DNA from: UBA6614 sp002433235
Lineage (GTDB): Bacteria; Verrucomicrobiota; Verrucomicrobiia; Limisphaerales; UBA1100
DNA: 64,000 nt
Direction of reading: 5' to 3'
Assembly (NCBI GenBank): GCA_002433235.1
Contig: DJHS01000018.1
Span: 1-64,000, forward strand
Shown piece after piece: positions 34,213 through 43,397 of this stretch. The position numbers and the translations under genes are program-made. The notes below the pieces were generated by a model, which saw only the letters and a program-made list of their open reading frames with translations, was not told the DNA's origin and made no database searches. The stretch's first letter is position 1; every line of letters starts with the position of its first letter.

Positions 34213-35013
34213 GTGAGGAGGTTTGGGGCGGCCGTGTTCGCGGCCCTTGTTTCAGCAGTGGTATCGGCACATGCCGTGGAGGAGCCTTATGAGGCGTATC
34301 TTCGCGTGGCCAACCAAGTTGCTGAAGGAGATCGCCTTTATTTTTCCAAGCCTATCGAGGCGCTCCAGCAATACCTTCGGGCGCAGCAAACCCTGCGAAC
34401 CCTGCGGGCCAACCACCCCACTTGGAACGCAAAAGTGGTGGACGGCAAATTGAAATACTTGAGCGAGCGGGTGCCGCCGATGATGCAGCAGTTGGGCATC
34501 CCCGGCACCGCCGTGACACCCCAAGGCGCACCCGCCGCCGTGCCGACCGTGCCCACGGTGGGCGTGGCACAGTTGAACCGGCGCATTGAGGCTCTCCGCA
34601 ACGAGAAACTGGAACTGCAGCATGAGCTGGCAAAAATCGAGACGGAATACACGGAAAAACTGCGTGAAGCCCTGAAGGTGCGGCCCCGCGAACTGGAGCC
34701 CGGGGAACTGGCCAAGGCGGAAACCGCCAACAGCAAACTGCGCGAACAGATGGTTTATCTGGAATCCCATTATCAAAAACTTGATTCTGAATATAAAAAA
34801 GTCCAGGCGGAGATGACCCGGCTGGAGAAGGACCTCGCCACCACAAAGAAGGAGAACAACGAACTTCGAGCCCAGGTGGACGGTAAGAAGCTCAAGGAAC
34901 TGGCCGAGGAAAACGCCCGTCTGCGACGGCAAGCGGCCCAGCGGGATGACTTGGTGAAAAGCCTGCAGGAGCAAATTCAGAAGCTTGAGCGATTGCTTCT
35001 AAACGCCCCCTGA
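34213..35013 (+). CDS. Exported coiled-coil protein
   Basis: 266 residues from a GTG at 34213. Signal peptide at residues 1-22 ('AAVFAALVSAVVSAHA'). Residues 25-90 form a globular TPR-like head ('FSKPIEALQQYLRAQQTL'), then a Pro/Ala/Val linker (about 97-116), then a long coiled coil (about 117-265). Periplasmic structural or adaptor role is plausible. rsmD follows after 6 bases. No named family. Confidence 0.8.
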   Translation: MRRFGAAVFAALVSAVVSAHAVEEPYEAYLRVANQVAEGDRLYFSKPIEALQQYLRAQQTLRTLRANHPTWNAKVVDGKLKYLSERVPPMMQQLGIPGTAVTPQGAPAAVPTVPTVGVAQLNRRIEALRNEKLELQHELAKIETEYTEKLREALKVRPRELEPGELAKAETANSKLREQMVYLESHYQKLDSEYKKVQAEMTRLEKDLATTKKENNELRAQVDGKKLKELAEENARLRRQAAQRDDLVKSLQEQIQKLERLLLNAP

Positions 35014-35019
35014 CTTCCC

Positions 35020-35613
35020 ATGCGCATCACTGGCGGACTCTGGGCGGGGCGGCCACTGAAGGTGCCACCCGGCCAAGGTGTTCGGCCCACCCCGGACAAG
35101 GTGCGCCAAGCCATCTTCAACAGCTTGGGCTACTGGGTGGCAGGGCAGAGTGTGCTGGAATTATTTGCCGGTAGCGGGGCGTTGAGCTTGGAGTGTTTGA
35201 GCCGGGGTGCCACGCGGGCAGTCTGTGTGGAATTGAGCCGGCGTCATGCCGGGGTGCTGCGCGGAAACCTCCAATCTTTGGAGGCTGACGCGGGGGTTCG
35301 GGTGCAGGATGCTTTTGTGGCGGCGCGTCAATTGGCTGAGCATGGGGAGCAGTTTGATTTCATCGTGGCCGATCCTCCCTACGGCGAAAAGAACACAGGC
35401 CGCCGCTCGGAAAGTCTCGCGCAACGGTTGTTGGATGACGAGAATATGCCGCGAATCCTGAAGGCTGATGGACGGCTGTTGCTCGGCCATGCCCGGCGGG
35501 ATCAACTGGATGTTGCCCCGCCGTGGAGCGATCTTAAGGTTCTCAAGCATGGCGACAACTGGATTCGCATGTTGGAAATTCTCACCGAGGAATCTTATGA
35601 ACCGAAGGGTTGA
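35020..35613 (+). CDS. rsmD: 16S rRNA (guanine(966)-N2)-methyltransferase RsmD
   Basis: 197 residues. The N-terminus 'MRITGGLWAGRPLKVPPGQG' and 'RPTPDKVRQAIFNSLG' are RsmD hallmarks. SAM motif I is 'VLELFAGSGALSLE' and motif IV 'VADPPYGEKN'. It methylates G966 of 16S rRNA using SAM during 30S assembly. The downstream lipoprotein gene starts within its last 17 bases. Confidence 0.94.
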   Translation: MRITGGLWAGRPLKVPPGQGVRPTPDKVRQAIFNSLGYWVAGQSVLELFAGSGALSLECLSRGATRAVCVELSRRHAGVLRGNLQSLEADAGVRVQDAFVAARQLAEHGEQFDFIVADPPYGEKNTGRRSESLAQRLLDDENMPRILKADGRLLLGHARRDQLDVAPPWSDLKVLKHGDNWIRMLEILTEESYEPKG

Positions 35614-36100
35614 ACTGGCGCCATATCGGCCTTGTCTGTGGCGGATGGTTTGCCTGATGGCATCGATTTTAATGATGGGTTGTGGTTCCGGGGACGCTGG
35701 GGATCCCCCCGAATTGTTTGCCAAGATGGCACCCGAGGAAATCCCGGCTGATTTCCCGGAACGTGCAGCTTCCAAGCAACATCGGTTCACGCAATTAAAC
35801 GCACCGGGGGTTCAACACATTGCGAACCAAGGTGGCTTGCTGCGGCTGACATTGTTCGAGGGACTGGAGGTCACCGCGCGTCTGGACAAGATTGATGATG
35901 GAATACTGCCGACCAAGAGCTACAGGGGGCAGATCGTTGATGATCCGGGCTCCACGGTTTCCATGTCGTTTCAGGATGGTGTTTTAAAGGCATCAGTAGT
36001 GACAGGCAACGGCCGGCAATTTCAAATAAGCCACGTCCGAAACGGAACGTACGTGGTTTTCGAGATTCAGCCCCTAGTTTCTCCCTTGAAGGGAAATTGA
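35597..36100 (+). CDS. Lipoprotein with protease-propeptide-like domain
   Basis: 167 residues from the ATG at 35597, overlapping rsmD by 17 bases; the longer ORF from 35468 is an rsmD shadow. Lipobox 'ILMMGC' puts the acylated Cys at residue 29. The mature domain 'LLRLTLFEGLEVTARLDKI' ending 'GTYVVFEI' resembles the beta-rich N-terminal domain that precedes reprolysin-type metalloproteases, but no catalytic domain follows. Function unknown; an inhibitor-like or truncated form is possible. Confidence 0.68.
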   Translation: MNRRVELAPYRPCLWRMVCLMASILMMGCGSGDAGDPPELFAKMAPEEIPADFPERAASKQHRFTQLNAPGVQHIANQGGLLRLTLFEGLEVTARLDKIDDGILPTKSYRGQIVDDPGSTVSMSFQDGVLKASVVTGNGRQFQISHVRNGTYVVFEIQPLVSPLKGN

Positions 36101-36131
36101 CCCGCAGCCAAAACCGGTTACAATCGCGCCG

Positions 36132-37034
36132 ATGAATCGACCCCACCTGTTTGTCCTCGTGGCAGCAGTTTCGCTGGCCTGCCTTCCCGGCTGTGGGCCA
36201 GCGAAACTCAAGAATGACGCCTCCAAGGCATCCGGCAAGGATGACATCCGCAAGGCAACCGCAACCGCCGGGGAACAGGAGCCACCTCTTGCCTGGGCCG
36301 AGTGGCTGGAGGTGGGGGATGATGGTCGCGCACGGCTGGAAGATCAAAACGCCACCTACACCGGCAGGGTGATGGATTATTACGAGCAGGATGGTGCCGA
36401 GGGCCTGATTGAGACCTCCTTCAAGGACGGCTTGCGTGAAGGGCAGTCACGCTGGTGGCATTGGAACGGCAATCCGGCCGGCACAATGACTTACCGCAAG
36501 GGCTTGGCGCAAGGAGCCGAGACTTGGTGGTTTCCCAATGGTCAAAAAATGCGGGTGTTGCATCACGTGGACGGAGAACTGGATGGGCCTGCCTCCGGCT
36601 GGTACGACGATGGCCAACCCGAGTTCAGTGCCATTTGGAAGGAGGGACAACCCGAGGGGAAATTCACGGAATGGCACGCCAACGGCAAGACCATGACCCT
36701 TCGCCATTATGTGGATGGTGAACGCGATGGGCTGGAAACCCACTGGTACAAGACCGGCCAGAAGGCTTGGGAAATGACTTGGCGTGCCGGCAAAAAAGAG
36801 GGCATGCGCACGGAATGGTACGAGGGAGGCAAAACCACCAGCGAGACGCCCTTCAAGGGTGACGTTCGCCACGGCGTGGCACGGGGTTGGTATCAAAACG
36901 GGACAAAATCATTTGAGATCACTTGGGAAAAGGGGGCCGAGGTGCGGCATTTGGAGTGGAACAAGGACGGCACCCAGATGGATCTCACGGAAGATGGCTG
37001 GAACCCTGACGGGACACCACGCAAGACGAATTAA
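36132..37034 (+). CDS. Lipoprotein with MORN-type repeats
   Basis: 300 residues. Lipobox 'LACLPGC', acylated Cys at residue 21. From about residue 85 to 275 there are 8 or so MORN-like repeats of about 23 residues, each around G-x-x-W-x-x-G (for example 'ETWWFPNGQKMRVLHHVDGE', 'GLETHWYKTGQKAWEMTWRA'). Such YwqK/MORN_2 proteins are membrane-associated. Database names that call the family 'antitoxin' should not be taken as function; no toxin partner is adjacent. Confidence 0.86.
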   Translation: MNRPHLFVLVAAVSLACLPGCGPAKLKNDASKASGKDDIRKATATAGEQEPPLAWAEWLEVGDDGRARLEDQNATYTGRVMDYYEQDGAEGLIETSFKDGLREGQSRWWHWNGNPAGTMTYRKGLAQGAETWWFPNGQKMRVLHHVDGELDGPASGWYDDGQPEFSAIWKEGQPEGKFTEWHANGKTMTLRHYVDGERDGLETHWYKTGQKAWEMTWRAGKKEGMRTEWYEGGKTTSETPFKGDVRHGVARGWYQNGTKSFEITWEKGAEVRHLEWNKDGTQMDLTEDGWNPDGTPRKTN

Positions 37035-37040
37035 AGCGTT

Positions 37041-38531
37041 ATGAAATTTTTCCGTTTCTGGCTGGGAATCGGCCTATTCGTTGCCGGATTGTGCGTTCCG
37101 GCGAAGGCGGCCAAGCGCTTGGCACCGGCCTTGGAGGAGCAATTTACTGTTGCCCAGTTGCGTGAGGATTGCCGGGTTCTGCGCGCCGCGCTGGAGCAAT
37201 TGCATGCGGGCCTTTACCTGCATACTTCCCACAAGGAGATGGACAAGGCGCTTGATGAATTGTCCGACTCCTTTAACAAGCCGGCGACACGGCGGGAGTT
37301 TTATCTCCGGGCTGCGCCGGTGGTCGAACTCGCCAAATGCGGACACACCTATTTTGATCTGCCGCAGCGCACACTCGATGCCTTGGGGAACAAGCGAGAG
37401 ATGTTTCCACTGCCCCTGATCTTCCTTGGCGGACGGGTGCATGTGGACCAGACGGTGGGGCCAATCCCCTTGGGTGCCGAAATCAAGTCCATTAATCGGC
37501 GTCCCATGACGGAGATTTTGCGCCAGTTGATGCCCTACGTGCGCGCCGATGGCCGGAATGTGACGATGAAACATCGCATTCTCGACATGGAATTCTCGTT
37601 TCATTATCTGGTCAACATCGGGGGGAGCATAATGTTCGAGGTGGATTATCTCCCGCACGGCAAGCATGAGGCGCAAACCGTTCGACTGGCCGGAGTGAAT
37701 GGTGAAACCCTGCGCGAAGAGCTGACTCAACGACACACTAATACGGGTCGGAAAAAGAACTACTCCTTTCGCGAACTGGGCAACTCCACGGCCCTCCTGA
37801 CCGTGAATTCGTTCGATGTCGGCGCCCGCCGCAAGGGCAGGCAAAAATACCATGATTTTTTAAAGAAAACCTTTGCGGATTTAAAAGCGAAACCAGGAAT
37901 CAAAAACCTGATCGTGGATGTCCGTGAAAACGAAGGGGGGGTTGAAGGCCGCGAGACAAGGTTGTTCGGTTTCCTCGCCCAAAAACCGTTTCGCGACCCC
38001 GCATTGGCGTCCACCCTGACCTTGGAAATTCCACTGGAAAAATACATGGACCGGCGTGAACTGGATCGGCGCACGGAAAAGTTTATTGAAAAAGACTTGG
38101 CCAAGGATTTTAAACCCAACCTGGCCGCCAACAATCAACTACAACTGGCTGATACCCCCCTGCGCAAGCCGCGCGATGACGCATTCAAGGGCCGACTCTG
38201 GATTCTCACCGGCGGCCTCACCCATTCCGGCGGGGCAACCCTGTGCAGTCTGGCGGCGAACAATGACAACGTCACGTTCGTGGGCGAAGAGACGGGTGGC
38301 AACCGGTTTGCCTACACCGCGGGAAATACAATCCTGTTTCGGCTGCCCCACACCCTGTGCCAGCTCGGCGTGCCCATCATCCTGTATCGCAACCAAACCC
38401 CCGTGGGCAATTTTCCCAAGGATCGCGGAATCATTCCCGATCACCCCGTGACTCGAACCATCGCCGACCTGCGCGCGAGCGAAGACACCGTGCTGAGACG
38501 CACCTTGGAATTAATTAAAAAGTCGGAATAA
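37041..38531 (+). CDS. S41-family (C-terminal processing-like) peptidase
   Basis: 496 residues with signal peptide (residues 1-23, ends AKA). A helical N-terminal part (about 30-120) precedes the S41 core. 'LIVDVRENEGGVEG' is the conserved strand, 'LTGGLTHSGGATLCSLAANN' carries the probable nucleophile Ser, and 'FVGEETGGNRFAYTAGN' the second S41 block. The lysine partner is not obvious, and no clear PDZ domain is seen, so activity is not certain. Exported; follows the MORN lipoprotein by 6 bases. Confidence 0.84.
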   Translation: MKFFRFWLGIGLFVAGLCVPAKAAKRLAPALEEQFTVAQLREDCRVLRAALEQLHAGLYLHTSHKEMDKALDELSDSFNKPATRREFYLRAAPVVELAKCGHTYFDLPQRTLDALGNKREMFPLPLIFLGGRVHVDQTVGPIPLGAEIKSINRRPMTEILRQLMPYVRADGRNVTMKHRILDMEFSFHYLVNIGGSIMFEVDYLPHGKHEAQTVRLAGVNGETLREELTQRHTNTGRKKNYSFRELGNSTALLTVNSFDVGARRKGRQKYHDFLKKTFADLKAKPGIKNLIVDVRENEGGVEGRETRLFGFLAQKPFRDPALASTLTLEIPLEKYMDRRELDRRTEKFIEKDLAKDFKPNLAANNQLQLADTPLRKPRDDAFKGRLWILTGGLTHSGGATLCSLAANNDNVTFVGEETGGNRFAYTAGNTILFRLPHTLCQLGVPIILYRNQTPVGNFPKDRGIIPDHPVTRTIADLRASEDTVLRRTLELIKKSE

Positions 38532-38532
38532 A

Positions 38533-38721
38533 TCACCACCGGCCCGGACTGCCTGGCGGTGTGCGGACAATTTGCATCGTCCACCACAGGAGCCCCAAGC
38601 CGATGAGTTGTACACCCAAATTGCCAGGATTGGGTGCAAACCGCAAAAGGGTCGCGCCCCAAACCACCAGAAAAAGTGTGAAGACTGTCTGCATCGGGTT
38701 GCCAGAAGACACTGAATTCAT
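38533..38721 (-). CDS. Small membrane protein
   Basis: About 62 residues; the ORF extends to 38745 and other starts (38694) are possible. Two hydrophobic stretches are visible, 'QTVFTLFLVVWGATLLRFA' and 'LGVQLIGLGLLWWTMQIV', then a short Pro/Gly-rich tail. It ends 1 base after the S41 gene on the opposite strand and is divergent from DAHP synthase. No family recognised. Confidence 0.5.
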   Translation of the reverse strand: MNSVSSGNPMQTVFTLFLVVWGATLLRFAPNPGNLGVQLIGLGLLWWTMQIVRTPPGSPGRW

Positions 38722-38750
38722 CGTGGAATGCGCGGCAACATTCAAGCACT

Positions 38751-38771
38751 AACTCACTAATATAGTGAGTT
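38751..38771. promoter_or_regulatory. Palindrome between divergent genes
   Basis: AACTCACTA and TAGTGAGTT are perfect 9-base arms around a 3-base centre, 58 bases upstream of the DAHP synthase start and 30-57 bases upstream of the divergent small gene. The size suits a helix-turn-helix dimer. Because the DAHP gene commits carbon to aromatic amino acids, an aromatic-responsive repressor is one possibility; this is inference. Confidence 0.5.
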
Positions 38772-38828
38772 CGATGCCGACCGTTTTTCATTGGCGGAGG
38801 ACTGGCAGCGAGATATCGGTGGGGCTGC

Positions 38829-40178
38829 GTGGAGTGGAGTTTGGACAGTTGGCGGACCCGGCCAGTCAGGCAGCAGCCGATTTATACCGATAAAATGGCG
38901 CTGGAGGCGGCCTTGGCAGAGGTGCGCGCGCTGCCGCCGCTGGTGGATGCGGGCGAGGTGGACAAGTTGAGGGATCATCTGGCCGCTGCCGGGCGCGGGG
39001 AGGCGTTCCTATTGCAGGGCGGAGATTGCGCCGAGCGTTTTGCCGACTGCAATCGTGCGGCGATCGAGGGTAAACTGAAGATATTAATGCAGATGAGCTT
39101 GGTGCTCACTTGGGGCGCGCGCCTGCCGGTAGTGCGTGTGGCGCGTATGGCGGGCCAGTTTGCCAAGCCGCGATCTCAGGACACGGAAACGGTCGAGGGA
39201 TTGGAGTTGCCATCTTATCGTGGCGACTTGGTAAACGACATCGCGCCCGTTGCGAGCGCCCGCGCGGCGAATCCCCAGCGCCTTGTGCGGGCGCATCATC
39301 TTGCCGCGGCAACGCTGAATTATGCCCGCGCACTAATTGATGGCGGTTTCGCGGACCTTCATCATCCGGATCACTGGGATCTGGCCTTTGTTCGTAGCAC
39401 GGATAACCGTGCGGAATATGAAGACTTGGTGGAGCGAATCCTTGACGCGGTGGAGTTCATGGAAGCCACTGGCGCGGTGGGAAGTGAAGCCCTGCAAACG
39501 GTGGAACTCTTCACCAGCCACGAGGCGCTGCATTTGGCATGGGAGGAGGCCCAGACTGAACGAGATCACGGCGGCTGGTACAATCTGGCCACGCACCTCC
39601 CATGGATCGGCGAACGCACACGGCAACGGGATGGCGCGCATGTGGAATATTGTCGAGGCCTTCGCAACCCCGTGGGGATCAAGGCCGGTCCGACCATGAC
39701 GCCGGATGAACTGGAGGATTTGCTAGCCACCCTGAATCCCGAAAACCAACCGGGGCGCGTCCTGATTATTACGCGAATGGGCGCGAATGCCATCCATGAA
39801 AAATTACCGCCATTGGTAGCGGCCGTTCGAGAAGCTGGCCATGAGGTGACTTGGGCCTGCGACCCCATGCATGGCAATACCACGACGACACAAGCCGGCC
39901 TCAAAACTCGCCGCATTGAAAACGTGATTGCGGAACTGAACGCAGCCTTTGACTTGCATGACGCAGCCGGGAGCATCCTTGGCGGGGTTCATTTTGAAAT
40001 GACGGGTGAAAACGTGACAGAATGCACGGGTGGTCCGCAGGAATTATCCGAGGCAGACCTTGCGCAGCGCTACCGAACCTATTGCGACCCGCGCCTGAAC
40101 TACGCGCAAAGCCTGGAGCTGGCCTTTCTGCTGGCGCGCCGGCTGCAGCAACGGCGAGCCCGCCACAAAACGGCCTGA
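38829..40178 (+). CDS. aroG: 3-deoxy-7-phosphoheptulonate synthase, class II (plant-type)
   Basis: 449 residues from a GTG at 38829; the start 'VEWSLDSWRTRPVRQQP' is the usual class II N-terminus. Signatures are 'FLLQGGDCAERFADCNRAAI', 'VRVARMAGQFAKPRS', 'CRGLRNPVGIKAGPTMTPDE' and 'WACDPMHGNTTTTQAGLKTR', the last two read in halves. It condenses PEP and erythrose-4-phosphate, the first step of the shikimate pathway. The class II form is common in plants and actinobacteria and also found in PVC bacteria. Confidence 0.95.
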   Translation: MEWSLDSWRTRPVRQQPIYTDKMALEAALAEVRALPPLVDAGEVDKLRDHLAAAGRGEAFLLQGGDCAERFADCNRAAIEGKLKILMQMSLVLTWGARLPVVRVARMAGQFAKPRSQDTETVEGLELPSYRGDLVNDIAPVASARAANPQRLVRAHHLAAATLNYARALIDGGFADLHHPDHWDLAFVRSTDNRAEYEDLVERILDAVEFMEATGAVGSEALQTVELFTSHEALHLAWEEAQTERDHGGWYNLATHLPWIGERTRQRDGAHVEYCRGLRNPVGIKAGPTMTPDELEDLLATLNPENQPGRVLIITRMGANAIHEKLPPLVAAVREAGHEVTWACDPMHGNTTTTQAGLKTRRIENVIAELNAAFDLHDAAGSILGGVHFEMTGENVTECTGGPQELSEADLAQRYRTYCDPRLNYAQSLELAFLLARRLQQRRARHKTA

Positions 40179-40198
40179 CAAGGCTCCCTCAAACAGCT

Positions 40199-41107
40199 AT
40201 GAATGACCCCGGCCAACCCAAGGAGCGGCCGGCATCCATGCGATACATTCTCCGCAAGCTGTTGCGTGTGTTCGTTTACATGGCCGTACTGTTCCTGCTC
40301 GCTTGGGGCACCGTGGTGCTTCTCTCACCCAGTCGCACAAATTTCCGGCAGAGCCCGAAAGTCCGAACCAACATGGTACTGTCCACCAATGCCACGCATC
40401 CTGGAACAAAGCCACGCGAGCGCAGCTTTGCCGCCGGCGAACTGGCGGAATACACCCTCCGCTTTGCCAAGGCACCGATTGGCGAAGGAATTTTTAAAGT
40501 GGAGCCGCGCGAGTCGGCGGATGCACCCTGGCGGTTTTCGCTGCGGTTGACCGCCATGGGCGGCGCCTTTGGATACGAGGCAAATGCCACCTTGGACAGC
40601 GGTTTCAAGCGAACGCTGGCCTACCAGAATACGGAGGTCATCCCACTGCGCGGCAAACGCACGGTGCAGTTGGTGTTCGATGATTCCAACGGTACAACCG
40701 TCCGGCGCCGCCTGAATGGCGGTGAACCCGGCGAGCCCATTGCCCTGCCGGACAGTTATTACGATCCGTTGAGCATGATTTATGCCTTTCGGGAAATGAA
40801 CTTTGACGCCGGCGGCAAGGTGCAATGGACCGTCACCGACGGCAAGTCCAGCTATGCCATGAGCGCGCGCGTCAAGCATCGTGAGAACATTAGGATTGGG
40901 CAGGATACCTTTCGCACTTTTCTGGTGGAACCGGACTTAGGCAATTTCCGTGGCATCTTCAACCAAGGCAAGGGGGCACAACTCCAGATTTGGTTCAGCG
41001 ACGATGCCCATACCGTGCCCCTTCGCCTTCGATTTAAAAGCCCCATCGGCGAAATTGTTGCCGAGAACAAAAACTACATCCGCCCCGCTCCGCCTCGGCG
41101 GCAGTAA
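40199..41107 (+). CDS. DUF3108 domain-containing membrane-anchored protein
   Basis: 302 residues from the ATG at 40199; the ORF extension to 40022 lies inside the DAHP gene. One membrane segment at about residues 25-42 ('VFVYMAVLFLLAWGTVVLL'), then an extracytoplasmic beta-rich domain: 'FAAGELAEYTLRFAKAPIG' is the DUF3108 start, 'YQNTEVIPLRGKRTVQLVFD' the middle, and 'IWFSDDAHTVPLRLRFKSPIG' the end. Function unknown; members are often annotated as envelope proteins. Confidence 0.85.
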   Translation: MNDPGQPKERPASMRYILRKLLRVFVYMAVLFLLAWGTVVLLSPSRTNFRQSPKVRTNMVLSTNATHPGTKPRERSFAAGELAEYTLRFAKAPIGEGIFKVEPRESADAPWRFSLRLTAMGGAFGYEANATLDSGFKRTLAYQNTEVIPLRGKRTVQLVFDDSNGTTVRRRLNGGEPGEPIALPDSYYDPLSMIYAFREMNFDAGGKVQWTVTDGKSSYAMSARVKHRENIRIGQDTFRTFLVEPDLGNFRGIFNQGKGAQLQIWFSDDAHTVPLRLRFKSPIGEIVAENKNYIRPAPPRRQ

Positions 41108-41149
41108 GAGGTGGCCTATTAATTGGCATCCATCCTCTCTTTGCCCCTG

Positions 41150-41155
41150 TATAAT
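41150..41155 (+). promoter_or_regulatory. Candidate -10 box upstream of the symporter gene
   Basis: A consensus TATAAT lies in the 174-base gap before the sodium:solute symporter. No -35 element at normal spacing is clear (the best match, TTGGCA, is 21 bases away). Downstream of it, GTTCCAGC and GCTGGGAC (about 41212-41234) could form a leader hairpin. Confidence 0.35.
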
Positions 41156-41281
41156 ACAACAATGGCATCGTTGTGAAGCTTGGGTGGGTTGCCATTTGCG
41201 GGTAAATAACATCGTTCCAGCAACGGGCTGGGACTGATTCTTCTTGCCAATCAGGGCAAGTTGGCTTGTTTTGCGGGGCGA

Positions 41282-43384
41282 ATGTTGGCCGATGGCATAT
41301 TGTTGCGGGCGGATTTCATTGTCTTTTTTGGCTCCCTACTGGCGGTGATGGCCGTGGGCCTGTGGGTGGGGCGCCGTGAAAAGTCCTCCCAGGATTATTT
41401 TTTGGCCGGCAAGGACACGCCGTGGTGGGCGGTGGCTGGCTCCATTTTTGGCTCCAACGTCTCGGCCAATCACATGGCGGGCATGATGGCAGTGGGCTTC
41501 ACTGCGGGGTTTGTCATCAGTCACTTGGAAATCACGGCCATCGCTGGCCTGTTGCTGCTGTGCTACTTTTTCCTGCCTGTTTACCGCAAGCTGCACGTTT
41601 ACACGTTATCCGATTACCTCGGCCGCCGTTACGACGACCGCAGCCGAGTAGCCTACTCCATCATCATGGTCGGCATCATTGTGGCCGTGATGATGTTGCC
41701 GGCGTTTTATTTCGGCTCGCGCGCCGTGAACATCCTCATGGTCAGCGAGCTGGAAATTCAGGACGCCCAGTTCGCCTCGCGCGTGAGGACCCTCTCAAAC
41801 TCAGGCACCTTGGAAAGCACGCTGAAACGTGAAAGCCTTACTCCGCGCCAGGAAAAAATAAGGAGCACTTGGCAGCAATTAAATGCCGAGTTGAGCGGTT
41901 CGGATGGAGAAGCCAAACCCCCGAAGGAGTTGTCCGAACGCGGTCGGCAACTTGAAAAGGAATGGAGCCGTTACACGCGGGTGGAGATTGACCAGTCAAA
42001 GTACATCTGGGGCATTCTCATCATGGCGGCTGTCACCGGCATTTACACCATCGTGGGGGGCCTGCGCGCGGTGATCATCACGGATGTCATCCAGTCCGTT
42101 CTCATCTTGCTGGGCATGCTGATTGTCGCCTGGTGCACATTCAACCACGAGTTGATTGGCAGTTGGGCCACCATGGTGGAATTTGACGAGGGTAAATTGG
42201 AAACCCTCACCCCCGGCCGTGACCTGCTGCATCTTTACAAGAAAAGTAACGACCCCAAGTTCCCTTGGACCGGGGTGCTCAGTGGCCTGCTCATCCTTCA
42301 CTTTTACTACTGGGGCGCGAACCAGTTCATTGTGCAACGGGCCTTGGCGGCGCGCTCCCTGAGTGAAGCACGCACGGGCATCATCGCCGCTGGTTTCTTC
42401 AAGCTCCTCATTCCCTTTGTCTCCATCGGCACGGGCATTGCCGCCTACTACCTGTTCCAACAGCAGATGCCCGGTGTGCAACTGGACGGTGACACCGCCT
42501 TCCCCATGCTGATGCGCGAGGTGGTGGCTCCGCTGGCCATTCCCGGGCTGGTAGGTCTAGTGGCGGCTGGCCTCATTGGCGCCATTCTTTCCAGCGTCGA
42601 TTCCATGATGAATTCAGCCGCCACTCTTATTACCTTCGACCTATACAAACGGTTTAAAAATCCAAAGGCCTCCGATGAGCAGTTGGTGCGCATGGGCAAG
42701 TGGATTATCGGTTTCCTAGTGGTCGGCTCGGCGGCATTGACCATCCTCATCTTCAACCCCAACACCAAGGAACCGTTCATGCAGTATGTCATTTCCCATC
42801 AGGGTCGATTGGTCTCTGGCGTGGTGGCCGCGTTTCTGCTGGGCATGCTTTGGCGCGGTGCGACTCCCGCGGGTGGTCTGGCCGCCATCCTGACAGGGGT
42901 CATCGTCGCCTACGGCTTGCCGTCGCTGTATGAGGCCAGCGTGGACCCGAAAGGGGAATTGGTCAGGCACTTCGGGCCCACACTCAACCCTTTCCACACC
43001 GTGTTCATCGCCTTCCTTTGCGCGGTGGCTGCTAATGTTTTTGTCAGCCGACTCGGCACAGTGGACGAGGAAAAGGCCAAGATGACTTGGGTGGGCCTGG
43101 GCATCACGCGCCCGGCGGACCTTCAACTCTTCGGCATGAAGCTCATCGGCTCACTGCTGCTCTTTGCCCTGCTTGCGGTTCTGATGACTGGTCAGCTTAT
43201 ATCCCCCATGGCGGCCGCGGTGGTGGCATCGGTGTGGACTTTCATCATGTTCCTGGACTCCATGTTCAAGGTCGTTCTTTCCGCGGCAACCAAGGGACGC
43301 GCCTACAGCCTGCTTCGTGAAGACTTGTTCTGGGCCGGCCTCCTCGCAGCCTGCGCGGTCTTCATGCTTTTCTACTTCTATTAG
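41282..43384 (+). CDS. Sodium:solute symporter (SSS family, SGLT-like)
   Basis: About 700 residues from the ATG at 41282 (GGGGCG just upstream); a TTG at 41261 is the alternative. Roughly 14-15 membrane segments. Signatures are 'SSQDYFLAGKDTPWWAVAGS', 'SIFGSNVSANHMAGM' and 'AGLIGAILSSVDSMMNSAAT' (sodium-site region). A hydrophilic helical insertion of about 80 residues (roughly 150-235, 'LTPRQEKIRSTWQQLNAEL') interrupts the usual topology between early helices. It imports a sugar or similar organic solute with Na+. Substrate not predictable from context. Confidence 0.92.
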   Translation: MLADGILLRADFIVFFGSLLAVMAVGLWVGRREKSSQDYFLAGKDTPWWAVAGSIFGSNVSANHMAGMMAVGFTAGFVISHLEITAIAGLLLLCYFFLPVYRKLHVYTLSDYLGRRYDDRSRVAYSIIMVGIIVAVMMLPAFYFGSRAVNILMVSELEIQDAQFASRVRTLSNSGTLESTLKRESLTPRQEKIRSTWQQLNAELSGSDGEAKPPKELSERGRQLEKEWSRYTRVEIDQSKYIWGILIMAAVTGIYTIVGGLRAVIITDVIQSVLILLGMLIVAWCTFNHELIGSWATMVEFDEGKLETLTPGRDLLHLYKKSNDPKFPWTGVLSGLLILHFYYWGANQFIVQRALAARSLSEARTGIIAAGFFKLLIPFVSIGTGIAAYYLFQQQMPGVQLDGDTAFPMLMREVVAPLAIPGLVGLVAAGLIGAILSSVDSMMNSAATLITFDLYKRFKNPKASDEQLVRMGKWIIGFLVVGSAALTILIFNPNTKEPFMQYVISHQGRLVSGVVAAFLLGMLWRGATPAGGLAAILTGVIVAYGLPSLYEASVDPKGELVRHFGPTLNPFHTVFIAFLCAVAANVFVSRLGTVDEEKAKMTWVGLGITRPADLQLFGMKLIGSLLLFALLAVLMTGQLISPMAAAVVASVWTFIMFLDSMFKVVLSAATKGRAYSLLREDLFWAGLLAACAVFMLFYFY

Positions 43385-43397
43385 GTTCCGGCCCCTT

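Noticed and set aside
36132..37034. Toxin-antitoxin antitoxin (YwqK label)
   Set aside because: MORN-repeat proteins often carry that label, but no toxin gene is adjacent and the protein is a lipoprotein.
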